Below are positions 1-12,127 of a DNA stretch of 64,000 bases, one piece after another. The notes beneath the pieces were generated by a model. It was not told where the DNA came from. It ran no database searches and saw only the letters and a list, made by a program, of their open reading frames with translations. Every line of letters starts with the position of its first letter. Position 1 is the stretch's first letter. This stretch comes from Berberis thunbergii (lineage: Eukaryota; Streptophyta; Magnoliopsida; Ranunculales; Berberidaceae), in NCBI GenBank assembly GCA_003290165.1, contig QNQO01000223.1, positions 744,001-808,000 of the forward strand. The letters are read 5' to 3'. Made by a program: the position numbers and the translations under genes.

Positions 1-123
1 AAGCATCTTAAGTAGTTTTTATCTGGGCACTTGTCGTACGACCTTTGTATCGGCATAAATGGCCTTCGCTAATATTAGAATGTCAGTCTGTTTGAGCGTC
101 AAGACGTTGATTTAGCTAGATTC

Positions 124-1340
124 ATGTTTGCGATTGTTGTTTTGAAGGAAAATGGAGGTCGCATGGCAAGCCTACTTGAGACTCCCACTTTCCAAATCAT
201 TTATGACCGTACAAAATGGACTACAGATTCGGGGAGTAAAAGTTTGGCTACTAGGCTGAAAAATAATGGTCACATGGTAAGCTGCCAGAATCAGTTCAGG
301 ACTGACTAGGTTCCCACATTCCCGAATCATTTATGACCGAGCAAAGCGGACTACAGATTCAGAGAGTAAAAGTTTGGCGACCAGACTAGGGCTGAACAAA
401 AAACCGATCAAACCGATTAAACCGACCGACCCAATCTAAACGTTCCGAACCGATTGGTTCGATTTCAATTCGGTTCGGATCGGTTTCGGTTTCAAAAAAT
501 TCAAAATCGAAGTGGTCGGTTTGGTTTTCGGTTTCTATGTGATTTTAACCGACCAAACCGAACCGACCGAATATATATAATAAATAATATATATTTTATA
601 TATAAATAATACAATAGGTTTAAATTAGTAGGTCGGTTCGGTTTTATTTCGATTTTGGTTCGATCTTAGTCGGTTCGGTTCGGTTACGGTTTGCATAAAT
701 TAGAATCGGTTCGGTTTCGGATCAGTTTTGTTAATGATCGGTTCGGTTTCGGTTTGAAAATTTTAAAACTGACCTAAGTCGGTTCGGTTCACGATTTAGG
801 TGAAAAACCGAACCGTTTGTTCGGTTTTCAGCCCTAGACCAGACTAAAAAATAGTGGTCCCGTGGCAAACCGTCGAAATCAGTTCAAGACTTACTAGACT
901 CCCACCTTTCGAGCCATTTACACCCTCCACACACGGTGGGGGCTACGACTTCGAGATAGGAGTTTGGCAATCAGGCTGAAAAATAATGGTCCCATGACAA
1001 GCCATCGGAGTCGATTCAGGACTGACTAGGCTCCCACCTTCCAAATTATCTAAACCTGTGCACATCAAGCTACAAATTTGAAAGTTTTCGACGACCACGC
1101 TGAAAAGTAGTGGTCTCGTGGCAAGCTGTCAGAATCAGGCGTGGCTGACTAGGCTCCCACCTTCAAGATTATCTACACCCACGCAATGGGGGTTACAAGT
1201 CCCACATGGTTGGTGATTTGGTAGCCACGCTGAAAAGCAGTGGTCCCGTGGCGAGCCGTTGGAATTAGTTCGAGACTGACTAGGCTCCCACCTTTCGAAC
1301 CATCTCCACCCGCGTAGTGGGGACTGGGCTTTGATCAGAA
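124..1340. repeat. Tandem array, unit about 123-132 bp
   Basis: Degenerate direct repeats share the phrases GACTAGGCTCCCACCTT and CTGAAAAATAGTGGTCCC; the second phrase recurs near 255, 843, 975, 1098 and 1226. The array is split by the hAT-type insertion at 387-836, and removing that insertion restores the spacing. Tat/Ogre gypsy elements often hold such arrays between pol and the 3' LTR, and a Tat-like gag-protease lies to the right on the minus strand, so this may be the 3' part of that element. That link is inference. Confidence 0.75.
387..836. mobile_element. Non-autonomous hAT-type element, 450 bp
   Basis: The ends are TAGGGCTGAA and TTCAGCCCTA, perfect inverted repeats. The 8-bp flank GACCAGAC is present at 379-386 and 837-844. 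An 8-bp target duplication with TAGGG-type ends is the hAT signature. The interior is almost entirely variants of CGGTTCGGTT on one strand or AACCGAACCG on the other, with a short AT-rich core near 570-615. There is no coding capacity. It sits inside the tandem array. Confidence 0.88.
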
Positions 1341-3289
1341 GTTTTTGTTGCTAATCGTCATCAGCTAGGCTTACCTGATTAGGTTCGACGATCATTGACC
1401 GCGAAGGGGGCAATGATCACCGCAAGTCATCGTCACCAGACGTGATAGCGCTGATTAGACTCCCACTTTCTAAACCGTCGATGCATGCGCTAAGAGAACT
1501 AGGTGTCGGGTTGAACCATAAGAGGTTCCGCTTGCTAAGGGGCGTGCGAGCCTAGTCCATCACCATAGTGCATGGGTCAGACGAAGTTACCTTAAATCAG
1601 CTAGTGATCTGTAGGTACGATCTGTATGTCAGAATTGACTAGGATTTCTCATGCTCGTGCTAAACATGTGACAAAATATTGTTTGAATAATAGGCTGAGC
1701 CCATGGGCCAGCGGAGGAAGGGCTAGGGTTTCCTGCACGGTGTGTTGTGTGTATGACGTAGATCGTGCGGTAACATGTGTACGGTGTAGGTGCGTGACGG
1801 TTGAGTATCAATTACTCCCCCTCAATTGATGGGATTGCATGCAACGCTATCAATTTGAATGACGTGGTCTGCACAGTTTCCTTGGAAATCGTTGTCTCCT
1901 CGTTTCCCATATGGTATTCAATGTTGGCAGTTAATGCTGGAGTGTCCGCTTGGTGAATCATCATGTCTATATAACAATGTTTCCCAATCATTGTAAGCAC
2001 CATCTTTCACAGAGCTTATTTCCTGTGTAATGTTCTTGGTTGAAGAGGATGTTTTGGATTTTCCAAGGGCTGAAGGAAATGCTTTGGGTTTTTCAAAGGC
2101 TGAAGACGGATCTTCATCTCTGGAGTCTCCGAATGTTCTAACATTTGCACTGATCAGGCATAGTGATAGTTGTTGTTATGTGTGGTCACCTGTTATGGGT
2201 GAGCACGTAGTTGATCTGCTGAGGTCTCGTAATTTCTTCTCACGTCGCTAAGAACTAGTACGGATTCTCTCCCAAGGGAAGAGTCTGTCGTTCGTGTGCT
2301 GGTGCCTTATCGTTGTTCCTGAATGTTTAAGTTTAGAAATAGCACCACCGTCCAACTCTGTGGTGGCTCCCTCCGCCACTTCTCAATTAACCCCATTGCT
2401 TCGCCTTACGCTGGAATTCAGAATCTTAAGATGAAGAGGAGTTGGACATGGCCAATGGATTGGGCCATTGACTCTTGGACGCCTCTTATATTCCCGTAGT
2501 CAGAAGGTGCACTCTACCTATGTCAATCTGATACTTGTCCCAGGTTCGTCCGTTTCGCCGGATCGAGTGTGTGAGTTGGAAGTATCTGGTTGTGGCTTGT
2601 TGCGTGATCCCTGGTTGTCGATTTTGTACTCCCGCAAACCATATTTGAGGGTTGTGTCTGCGGGATCATGGTTTTGCTTGCAAGCTGCTTGCTTTAGACT
2701 GTTCGTGCTGCTTATGTGGTCAGACAATTTAAGCAAGTCATTACTCCATGTTGATCAGATGCCTTCAGTATGCAGTTTTTTGTATCCGCCTCAGGGCGTT
2801 TGTAATATGTAGCCTTTTGTATCTGCCTCAAGGTGTCTGGTGTTACATCTTTCCAATAATCAACAGAGTTTGTTTTCGCAATTCTTCATTTTATTTCTTA
2901 AATGACTGCAAATCACATAAGTCTTTTAAGAACTAAAACATAATATTGACTATGGAAAGGGAAACAAATAACTTAAAGCAAACTAACTGTTGACGGAGAG
3001 AAATTGATCATGGCCTTGAAGTGAATTCGGGTTGCTCTCGCAGATCATTTAGCAGACTGTTGAGGTGTTACATAGGTTACTGAAGAGTAAACCTTGTAGA
3101 AGGGCGGATCTTCTCGCCGACGGAATGTCGGGGATGTGTTTCTGCTTGCCGAGTACTTTTTCGTCTCGTTGGGTGGAAGACCTCATTATTCATGTCTTGC
3201 TCGAAAGTGTTGTCCCTGCCGTCGTTTGGCCTGGCACTGGGTCAACCTGCTCTACAGGATGTAGCTGAATCTAAGAGCATACTATCTGT
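1341..3289. other. No recognisable gene; gypsy-associated intergenic sequence
   Basis: Short open frames occur on both strands but none resembles a known domain. Composition is close to that of the flanking gypsy remnant, so this is probably decayed 3' sequence of that element or its insertion site. No LTR matching 5401-6077 was found here, so the element's 3' LTR seems to be missing. Confidence 0.4.
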
Positions 3290-3815
3290 TTCAGTTAGGC
3301 GTAGTGGCAGCCTCGTGTCGTAGATTGGTCTCCACGTATTGTCCCTTCGGAGTGGTTAGCAGTATACTTAACACATTGGTGAATAGTGGAGACCACTGCT
3401 TCTATCTAGTGGAGCCATAGTCTTCCCAGGATGAGATTGTAGGATGATGCGCGATTACCACCACGAAGTCCAGAAATAAGCCCTTCCTGAGTTGCGGCTC
3501 TCCTGCCACTGTAGCTAACCTTATCTTTCCGATGGGTAGGCATTTCTCCCTGCTGAATTCGATAAGCGGCTGTTCTGAAAACGTCAGGTTTTCTTCCTTG
3601 AGGTCCATGCTGCGGAATGCATTGTATAACAGAACGTTGAGTGAGCTTCCTGTGTCCACCAAAGCTCTCTTCACTTCCCACTTTCCTATCAAGACCGAGA
3701 TGACTATAGTGTCATTGTGTGGCGCTCGGACTCCTAAGAGGCCTTTATTCGTAAAGGTCAAGGTGGGGATGGGGCTCTGAATCCTTGAGTGGCAGATGTG
3801 TTTGTCCTCATCCAC
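3290..3815 (-). pseudogene. Ty3/gypsy aspartic protease domain, frameshifted
   Basis: The minus-strand protein contains ALVDTGSSLNVL, the DTG active site of retropepsins, followed by a hydrophobic segment and then, in a neighbouring frame, YNLILGRLWLH and GTIRGDQ, which are typical of the region after the protease in Tat-lineage gypsy elements. The need to change frame near 3450 shows a frameshift. The protein then runs into stops near 3290. No reverse transcriptase, RNase H or integrase follows, so pol is missing. The protease would mature the gag-pol polyprotein in the virus-like particle. It lies downstream of the gag remnant on the same strand. Confidence 0.8.
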
Positions 3816-3936
3816 GAGTTGTGTCTACATCTCCAGTAAGGTTCGTTTGCGAGACTTGTACGACTGGTCTGATTCCATGAATGACGTATATTATCCCTGG
3901 AGTCTCCTTCTATATTTCTTTAATTGACTCCCCCTA

Positions 3937-5325
3937 TCACTTTGTTTGTTCTGTTCGCTTCTCAGACTTCAGAAACTCTTTTTGTTTGCCTTTGCGGATC
4001 CAATATTCGACTTCATACCTCAGACTCTTGAAGTCATTTGTGTTGTGGCCGCCCTCCTTGTGGTACACGCAGTACTTGCCATTATCACGCTTGAAGGGGT
4101 CTCCGCGTCTCTTCAGGGCCCACTTCAATTCCTCCCAACTCTTCATGGATTTAAGTACGACTGATAGGCTAGCATTTAGGGGTGTCACAGCTTTGGATCC
4201 AACGTAGTTAGATGATTTCTTTGGCCTGAACCGACTAGGGTCCGGCCTATTGTCATCGCGCTTCGTTTTGCTCCATTCCTCACCCTTGCGTCTCTTGCCC
4301 TCCTTCTTGTCCCTGGGAGCAGAGAGCTTCTTATTGCCTTCGGCTACCCTTTAAAGGTCATCGACTCCTCCAAGATGATGTGTCTCTGGACGCTCTTGAG
4401 GAGCTCCGTCATGTCGAGAGGGGGCTCCAGGGTGAGGTCCTCCTAGAGCTTACCCTTTTTTAGGCTCGCAGTGAAGGTCGTCATGGCTTTATCGTCACTG
4501 CACCCGTCGATGAGGGTCAGCTCGTTGTTAAAGCGCGTGACATATTCTTGGAGTGTCTCGCCGGACCTCTGCTTTAGAGAGAGTATGTAGTGCAGGCCTT
4601 TTCAGAAACGTTGACTCCCAACGAAACGTGTTAGAAATTCTTTCGCCAGCATTTTGAAAGAGTCGATTGACTTCGGCAGAAGGTTGTGGAATTGCGTCAG
4701 TGTTGAGCTTTTCAGACTGGTGGGAAAGGTTCTGCACATGACGGAATCAGATCCTCTTTTAAGGGTAATTACATGCTGGTAATGGTGTAGGTGGTCTAAA
4801 GGATCGGTGGTTCCGTCGTAGGAGTCGATCTTCGGGGGAGTGAACTTCCTCGGAAAGGCCTCGTTCATGATCCAGTCTACAAATGGCGGGACGAAGAGGC
4901 GATACAGTAGATTCGGATCGTGCGCCCCTCTGCGGAGGGGGTTCCCAGGGTCGAACCTCTCTGTCCTGACAGCGAGCTCAGCGTTAGTTGCACAGCCTCC
5001 CTCAGTCAAATGAGAACTAGTGGGGGCTTGGCTCTTCTGCGCTTGCTCCCTATCATCTCCTGAAGGTGGGGGGTCCGTAATGTTCCTAGTTTCCATTGGC
5101 AGATGGTGGATTTGGTCGCGTGAGAGCCTCCACTGCTTTGACTATCTGATGTATTTGAGATATTAGCCTATCGATTCGGGGGTCCACTATTGTTGTCGTC
5201 GGCGCAGAGGCTTGAGTTTGTAGCCCGTGTATGACAGGAGCCGCTGAAAGTGGCGCTACTGCGCCAACCAGAGCGTTTGATGTGTCTTCCTGTTCTCCGT
5301 TGTTGCGTGACCTAGTAGTCACCAT
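3937..5325 (-). pseudogene. Ty3/gypsy gag polyprotein, degraded
   Basis: Gag builds the virus-like particle and binds the element RNA. The likely start is ATG at 5325, about 50 bp inside the primer-binding site. The retrotransposon gag core is seen as PKIDSYDGTTDPLDHLHHYQ (about 4840-4780), and a C-terminal nucleocapsid-like stretch reads KYCVYHKEGGHNTNDF near 4075-4030. The knuckle has Phe where the last Cys of the CX2HX4HX4C pattern should be. The frame is broken at least near 5090, 4610 and between 4520 and 4190. Closest by motif to the Tat lineage. Not functional. Confidence 0.8.
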
Positions 5326-5375
5326 CTTTCTAGGTTTTTGAAAGGAGATGATGCTAATGAAAAGTTAAGAACTCT

Positions 5376-5400
5376 ATCGTCCTCACGGATGGCGTCAAAC
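5376..5400 (-). promoter_or_regulatory. Probable primer-binding site of gypsy element
   Basis: On the minus strand the bases directly after the LTR read TTTGACGCCATCCGTGAGGA, a variant of the TTTGGCGCCGTCTGTGGGA site common to Tat/Ogre gypsy elements. It lies between the LTR end at 5401 and the gag start at 5325. Confidence 0.65.
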
Positions 5401-6077
5401 TGATGCAGTCATTTTTTGCTCTCTGCTTTGACCCAGTTCCTACTGACCTGCACAACTAACGCACGTGAGCCATAGACCACCGTTGTGGTGCCCGATGACA
5501 CTCTGATGCTAAAGTCAGACAAGAATCTGAAGGTGTAATGATGTAACAGGGAGTTTCTAGCGTACCTTAGCTTACCAACCTCGTGTCTTATTTATAGTGC
5601 AAGGAGTCTTTATTCTACCATGTCATTGTAGGCGTAGTTTAAAAATGAGATATTTGAGGAGATCCTTATCTAATTAGGAGTCGTGTTGTAGGATAGAAGT
5701 TCCCTGTTAGCTCCGTGTTCCTAGATACGTGAGAAATAATTCCCAATGCTAGAGCAATCCGTCAATGAGAATTTTCTTGTGTGGAATGTATTCTGGTATT
5801 TGCTACCTAGCTGGAAGCTGATACCAATTTTAGTTGCCCGTTCGAAGCTGATCTTCGAGATACTTGCCTTAGTATGACTTATAGGTATTGAGGATAATTG
5901 TGAGAGGTGTGGGCCTAGCATGCTATGAGAGTTCGGATCCATCTGGCGGATTGAATTGAACGGGCTTATAACTGCTTGGGCCGGATCAGTGTTGGGCTGA
6001 CGCCGGGGCCTGTAATTCCTCTAGATCATCATGGCACGTGTATGGTTCTGGGATGTGACCATTTTTATGTATCATCA
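5401..6077 (-). repeat. Gypsy 5' LTR, 677 bp
   Basis: The sequence begins TGATGCAGTC and ends GTATCATCA on the plus strand, giving TGATG/CATCA short inverted ends. Both boundaries are supported by a second, rearranged copy at 45817-46616. It lies immediately upstream (minus strand) of the primer-binding site and gag, so it is the 5' LTR. No partner LTR is visible downstream of the protease. Confidence 0.8.
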
Positions 6078-6915
6078 ATACCATATAAAGAACTGAGTTT
6101 TGTAAGCTTGAGAAGATTAATTTCATTGATTACGACTCTTATCTCCAATATTTTCGTTATATTCGGAAGCTTCTTCGATTTTCAACATTAAGAGGCATTG
6201 ACACCTTATTTCACTATTTAGCTATCTTCAAGAATAATTGTAGAGCCGGTTGAACAACATTGTGTATAATAGGAGTGGGTGTTATTTGATCCTTTTAGCT
6301 TCGCATGTTCACCTTCGAATGAGGGGTTCTCACAAGTGACGTTTAGTCTTGGAGGTTAATCAAAATTGTGTTGATAGAAGAAAGGAATTGAAGATGGTGA
6401 ATCTTTTTATCCAAACAGAGTGAGAAACCACAATTATAATTGTAGCATAATTAGTTTTTCGTAACCTACCTTTGGTGAGGCTTAGGGTGAAAACATGCCA
6501 CTGTTGCAACGACCTGACCCAGTCTGAATCGAACAAGAAGATAAAGGAATAATCACATAGATGTGGAAAGAGGAAGGTGCTTAATCATCTTCTTAGTACC
6601 ATTATTGTATTTTTCACAAGGTTTTAAAAATTGCTAGTTGGTAGGCGGCTGCGAGCAAGGGTCGCGCCTAGAGGCCAAGTCGGGGGCTTAGGGCCCAGTC
6701 AGTTTATTTATATTATAATTTATAATTTATAAAAGTTAAGTATAATAATATATAAATTACTTCCAAGAAAAATATGTAAAATGTATAAAATGAAAAAATA
6801 AGCATGATAGCATTTGACTCTCTTCAAGAGTGGCCTGAAGCAAGATGAACGAAATTGTAAATAAGGGGGGGTCATTCTTTCACCATTTTAGTCGTGCATG
6901 TTTGCTTTTGATTCC
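6078..6915. other. AT-rich stretch without a gene
   Basis: No coding sequence recognised. A short G/C-rich patch at 6625-6700 followed by runs of TATAAT-like sequence could be an end of an unidentified repeat. The right boundary at about 6916 is where homology to the copia copy at 61030 begins. Confidence 0.4.
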
Positions 6916-7332
6916 CCCAACGATGACTCATCTCGGACATATCCATAGTCCGAAATATTCTCATGGGATGGTTCGATCTAGATAGCGATGTCAAATGGAT
7001 TGGTTTGTGCCATATGCGTCATCTTCCTAAGTCGAGAATCCATCGAACCCAGTGGTCTACTGCGCTTCCTCGCGGGATCAGATGACTGGTTAGCTGTCAG
7101 GGTACCACGTGCACCATTTCAGTCACGGGGCGGCGCTACGTCCTGTGGTGGGAACGTCAATCCTTGCAGGCACATTTGCAGTAGATGGTATATGTGATCT
7201 CGTCACTTTAGCGATATTAGTGAAAGTGTCTGGCAACTTATTTGCTACGCTCTGAATATCGAGAATTCGCCGCACCTCACTCTCGGACTATGCGGTTCGG
7301 GGATCAAGATGAGACAAAGTGGGGACAGACCA

Positions 7333-8481
7333 CTACAACTCCTGTCGTTCCTGTTGAACGTTAACGTTTTTATCTTCCCCTAACGACTGCAAGACTATCT
7401 CATCAAAGTGACAATCCACAAATCGTGCGGTAAAGAGATCATCTGTCAAGGGTTTCAAGTAGCGGATAATTGATGGTGTTTCATATCCCACATATATACG
7501 CATCCTTCGTTGAGGCCCCATCTTGGTACGTTGTGGCGACGCAATTGACACATAAACCGTGCACCCAAAAATGCATAAGTACGAAAGATCTGGTTCGTAC
7601 CCAGTCACCAGCTATGACATAGATAATGGTTGGGTGGCAATCGGCCTCGAACGGAGTAACATTGCTGCGCGCAAAATTGCATAGCCCCATGCGGATATAG
7701 GCATGTTGGTGCGCATAACCAACGTTCGAGCGACCATATGCAACCTCTTGATGGTGGCTTTTGTGAGACCGTTTTGAGTGTGAACGTGGGAAATAGGATG
7801 TTCAACATCAATCCCAATGGACATGCAATAATCATCGAATGTTTTCGATGTAAACTCTCCGGCATTACCAAGTCGAATTGACTTATTAGGGTAATCCGAG
7901 TGGTGAGCCCTCAGCCGAATAATCTGGGCCAAGAGTTTAGCATATGCAACATTTCAGGTGGACAGTAGCGTGACATGTGACCAGCGTGTTGACGTATCAA
8001 CCAACACCATAAAGTATCTAAATGGTCTTCAAGTTGGTTGGATAGGTCCACAAATATCCCCTTGAATTCGCTGTAAAAATGGGATGGACTCTTTAGAAAT
8101 CTTTGCATAGGACGGTCTCAATCCTAATTTTCCCAAGGAACAACCTTTGCTGAACGAGCGAGTTGCATGCATGGCGGCACCCCTTGGTGTGGCGGCCCAT
8201 GGACCAACATTGGTCAACCGAAGCGGATTCCTTTTAGTGCTTCGGGTAGCTCGAAAAAATTGATGTCTTGCACAATGCAAAGTGAACAAAATTAGTGTTT
8301 CTGAGCCAATGCTTCCAAGAAACAGATATACATGGAACTGGATTAGAATGAACCTCGAAGTTTCAAACAATGGTCGTGAACGGTCATCGTTCAATGCTAC
8401 ACGAACTGCCATAGTTCGGAGCGAATACCATAGTTCAAGCTTCACAAACTGCCATAGTTCGAAGCGAATGCAAACCCCCAC
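7333..8481 (-). pseudogene. Copia integrase fragment
   Basis: Integrase joins element DNA to the chromosome. Translated segments include GIFVDLSNQL, AQIIRLRAHHSDYPNKSIRL and AGEFTSKTFDDYCMSIGIDV, the integrase core around the second catalytic Asp and the GEFTS motif, followed by HTQNGLTKATIKRLHMVART where the catalytic Glu is expected (ENGLAE in relatives; here Lys replaces it). The downstream YVGYETPSIIRYLKPLTDDL block is typical of copia after integrase. At least two frame breaks are needed (near 8060 and 7610). The copy at 61403-62626 keeps AEATIKRL. Confidence 0.8.
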
Positions 8482-8528
8482 TGAAATTTAAATTAATTCA
8501 CAAAAGCTATAAATTAATACACATCATC

Positions 8529-8712
8529 GTATAATTCTAGGCAGCCCGCTGTGATGGCCTTTTTTGACAGCCTTGGGGGGCGAAAATACAATTTTGCCCC
8601 CCTTTTTTAACCACCTTCTAAAAAAAAGTGTTTTAAAGAAGGGGGCAAAATTGTATTTTCGCCCCCCAAGGCTGTCAAAAAAGGCCACCGAGCGGGCTGT
8701 GTAGCATTGCTC
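8529..8712. mobile_element. Fold-back (Mutator-like) MITE, 184 bp
   Basis: Two long inverted arms share GACAGCCTTGGGGGGCGAAA and meet around 8610-8630, so the single strand would form a long near-perfect hairpin. The 9-bp flank CACATCATC occurs at 8520-8528 and 8713-8721. The duplicate copy near 62650 lacks the insertion, an empty-site confirmation. A 9-bp target duplication fits Mutator-like elements. The insertion is younger than the duplication of the surrounding copia fragment. Confidence 0.85.
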
Positions 8713-9912
8713 CACATCATCATAACATATATATTACAGTGATTCAGTCAGTGTAAGAGACACAACAAAAGGGTGTTTTTCATACCAAAATTTTTTTTTT
8801 ACTTGAATCCGGGATCAGCATGTTGAATTTGATTTTCTAAACAAATTTACTTGAAAAGAGAAAGGTGCTGGAAATTAAGGGAAACAATAAATAAACATAA
8901 ACACTCTCTTGAAGTTTTCAATTCATCAAAAGCCAACTGCAAACAATGCAAAGAATGGACAAAGGCTTTATTTTTAACATTAATCCCTTGCTTGATAATC
9001 AAGCAAAGAAACCGTAATTGCTTAATCAAAGACTTAACCTTAACTTACTTTAATGATCTCTACTCTACAACTAAACAATGAAGTGGTGGCGATTAACTGA
9101 AAATAAAATAAAATCTCTGTAGAGTTTCATTCAATTCAAGTCAAGTTACAATGGTGGCTCTAGGCCTTATTTATAACATAATTCAGCTTGTTAAGCAAAC
9201 AATCAACACCTAATCCTTACGGGAGCCTTACTCCCAATTATTACCTATGGGCTTACTACAGCGCAGCCCATCTACTCAAGAAACAAAATTAAAATTTATA
9301 CTGAATTTACACTAATCTAATTTATTGTACTGGCTTGAATACTCCACTATCCATGATATTGATTAAGAAATAACAATCCTCAACTTTTACTGTTAAACTT
9401 TTAAGTGGATATAATTCCTAAAATAGCCTATGAAAAGTATATTGTGTTTCTAAACTGACGATTTCCAATTGCTCGCTAAACAGTGAAAGTTATATTATAA
9501 AGAAAACTGATGAGCTCTGGACAGGAGCCACTACTATTAAAAGCAATGCTTACAAATTATGTCTTTGTATGTATGGAATACTTCAATTACCAAAGAATAA
9601 CAATAAAATAATAGTGAATTAAAAATCCATAAAGTATAAAACTAAAAAGTCTCATTCAACTGCTAGTTAGGTACCTTGGTTTGTGATGGAAATCATTGCA
9701 TCAGTAAAACGAAAAGAGAATATGAAGTTGCTCAAGTAAAGAAAACTTACAGATAATGCAATACCAGAGCCCAGATAGGATAGGCCAGCAATATAATGAT
9801 TCCAATTGGGTTTGAGATACCACTGCTCTGAGTAAAAGAATTTCTGAAACTGCTAACGACGAATGGTGATTGTGTGGGGATTTTTCTTAATAGCTGCTAG
9901 GGTTAGGGCTCG

Positions 9913-10119
9913 TGTTTAAATTAACATAAAGAAAGCAAAAAACAAGAATAGGGAAGAAAACAGAGAGTTATATTATTCATTGATCCTCTATATCAATTAC
10001 ATAGTATCCAAATTTGAAACGAGATAGGAAAACAATTAGGAATTTAAATCCTACTCCATAACGAAGAAGATATCCTTTCTCGTTTGGACTAGTCACACAA
10101 TCCTAGTTTAACTGCAGCA
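9913..10119 (-). repeat. Copia LTR (5' LTR of the truncated element)
   Basis: Runs from TGTTTAAATTAACATAAAG to AACTGCAGCA and matches the LTRs at 58796-59023 and 63894-64000. It is followed by CTACA (10120-10124), which equals the five bases directly left of the LTR at 58796, consistent with a 5-bp target duplication now shared between two copies of the tandem unit. Confidence 0.8.
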
Positions 10120-10575
10120 CTACACAATCTTATTAACCAAGCTTACTACCCCAACTGCATGTGTTTTGTCTTCCGAATGCCCTCTGATTTCTCTCAGCCG
10201 ACCCATAGATGTTAGACAGTAGATAGTTGCATTAAAAGTTGTTGGAGATATTGACTTGAGTTGAGCATGCAAATTTAGTCCCACATCGGTTCAGGTGTTT
10301 TATCATGTGAAGTTAAGAAGATTGGACATGTCTCTCATTATGGCAAGGCCAATCTCCACCTTGGCGAGACTTTAGCCTACCTTGGCCTGGGGTAAGCCCT
10401 AGCTCAACTCTCACGTGTGGGGTTTTTACTAATTGGGTACAAATCCAATACGTAATCCCATATGTTAACTTTTAAATGTAATCGTGACACACAAATCATA
10501 AGTCATCTTGTAAGGATTCTTTCAGTTAGACACAATTTGACCAACTGCCTATGAGAAGGAGCAGGTCTAGCATGA

Positions 10576-10695
10576 GTGATATGAGGCAGTCAAGATAGCC
10601 AAGAATACTGCACATCAGGATTCGTAGTCTTTAGCTACAAAGATTAATTCCTTTGGAGAATGTAGGCAAGTCATCCTTGGTTACCAAACAAGACC
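10576..10695 (-). ncRNA. MIR169: miR169-like hairpin A-m1, decaying
   Basis: The minus strand at 10664-10683 reads TAACCAAGGATGACTTGCCT, the miR169 core with G to A at position 3. The pairing arm (about 10582-10606) corresponds to a star sequence with several mismatches. Mature 5p and star 3p positions match the other copies. Likely old; processing is uncertain. Confidence 0.55.
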
Positions 10696-10778
10696 CTTAA
10701 TCTTCATGTAAGACCTCTCTTTCCTAGTACACACATATTGCTCTATCAGTTATACTGATCTTCCTTCCTAATGCCTCT

Positions 10779-10790
10779 CTATATATAGAT
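10779..10790 (-). promoter_or_regulatory. TATA-like motif upstream of hairpin A-m1
   Basis: CTATATATAGAT lies about 85 bp upstream of the minus-strand hairpin. Related TATA-like stretches lie at the same place near 11180 (A-m2), 16475 (B-m) and 28905 (C-m). A promoter role is inferred from position and conservation. Confidence 0.4.
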
Positions 10791-10977
10791 TTATCCACCC
10801 ACCCCATGCATATTTAGGTGTCCGCAATAACGAATATGTTCTTGTGATATGTATGACACAGAGTCTGCAGCATGTACAGAGATGTTCATCTTTGATTCCT
10901 CTCGACGTTGTCAATGGGGCTTGATAATTTGACAATCGAATGCCTATGAAAAGGTGCAGGTCTAGCATGAGTGATAA

Positions 10978-11105
10978 GAGAGTCAAATTAGCCAAGGAGA
11001 GTGCCTATCAAGCACCATCAGGATACATAAGAATCTCTAGCTACAAGAGATTATTGGGTCCCATTGGAGAATGTCGGCAAGTCATCCTTGGCAGCCAAGC
11101 AGACT
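10978..11105 (-). ncRNA. MIR169: miR169 hairpin A-m2
   Basis: The minus strand at 11074-11093 reads TGCCAAGGATGACTTGCCGA, close to the miR169 subfamily ending in CCGA/CCGG. The opposite arm at 10989-11011 includes TTAGCCAAGGAGAGTGCC, the complement of a GGCACTCTCCTTGGCTAA star. The fold pairs most of the duplex. It differs at its ends from the other hairpins in the window, so it could yield a distinct isoform. Confidence 0.65.
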
Positions 11106-12038
11106 CTCTATCTTCATATAAGCCCTCTCTTTCTGATGACACATGCTGCTTTATAACACCACTCTTCCTCTCAATACTAAATATAGATCTCTCCATCCAC
11201 CACATGAACATTTAGGTGTCCACAATATGGAATATGTTCCTATGATATGTATGACACAGAATCAGCATGTACATAGATGTTCATCTTCCTCTCAACGTTG
11301 CCACTAGGGCTTTATAATAAAGAATGTTAATGAACAGAAAGCAAAAAATCAAATAAAGCTGTCTAATCCCTTGGGGATAGCCAGCCATTGACATGCTGGT
11401 TGACAACTTGAGTTGTAAAGGTTTAGTTTGACCGTTTAACTTCTCAAAGGCTGTGTCTATCCATAAAATGTTTCATATCACCCTGCTATTGATTGTCTTG
11501 ACGGAGGACCAAATTCAAATTGAAGCTTCAGTAAGACAGGGCAAAGAAATGAACCCAATTTTTTTTAAGGATCCATATAATGATTACCACATCACTTTTC
11601 GAACCAACTCTTAATGTTTAGAGCTATTAGCTTCATAATATTTTTCTATCATTGAATCAAAACATATTAAAAAAAATGAGAAAAGTAATTTTGGAAGGCA
11701 TCATATCCAACAGTATATGTATTATGGGTCACAAAAGTTAGAATTGTCAAAATGCATCACATGACAGAAAGTTGGTCAGAATTCTATCTTTGATTATTAT
11801 CCTCAGTCATGCAGAAAGACATGGAGCGAGCAGCATCAAGTATGGGTCAATGGATATGTATCACAAGAATATATTCCTATCTTGGCATCTAAAAGATTGA
11901 ATTAAAAGTCTGTTTTTCGAGATGAGATAAGAAACCCAAGTGAGGTGAGATGATAACTATAAGGAAACTTAATTAGGACACCCATCTCATCTTCAAAGGA
12001 AACTTAATGATATCAATCTCATCTTCCTGTACATCAAT

Positions 12039-12048
12039 CTATAAATAG
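12039..12048 (+). promoter_or_regulatory. TATA box of plus-strand MIR169 trio, unit A
   Basis: CTATAAATAG is followed about 10-20 bp later by GGCTCTTGCATTGGAGAAC, a block conserved in all four units. The first hairpin starts about 90 bp downstream. The position fits a Pol II core promoter for a polycistronic primary transcript; this is inference from spacing and conservation. Confidence 0.6.
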
Positions 12049-12127
12049 AGGCTCTTGCATTGGAGAACCAGGGCATGGAGTGTAGTACATCAATCTATAA
12101 ATGGGAGTCTCACATGAAGATGTAGAG

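Larger units (their letters stand above)
6916..9912 (-). mobile_element. Truncated Ty1/copia element, internal part
   Basis: This is a direct duplicate of 61030-63893, nearly collinear, and runs up to an LTR at 9913. It contains integrase (7333-8481, entered separately). The part between integrase and LTR (8480-9912) has no gag that I can recognise in either copy. The element ends abruptly at about 6916, so reverse transcriptase and RNase H are absent here, although remnants exist in the other copy. Orientation is minus. Confidence 0.75.

Noticed and set aside
2030..2812. Possible host gene on the plus strand
   Set aside because: Frames of 73 and 114 codons with no recognised domain, no codon pattern continuity and flanked by gypsy sequence.
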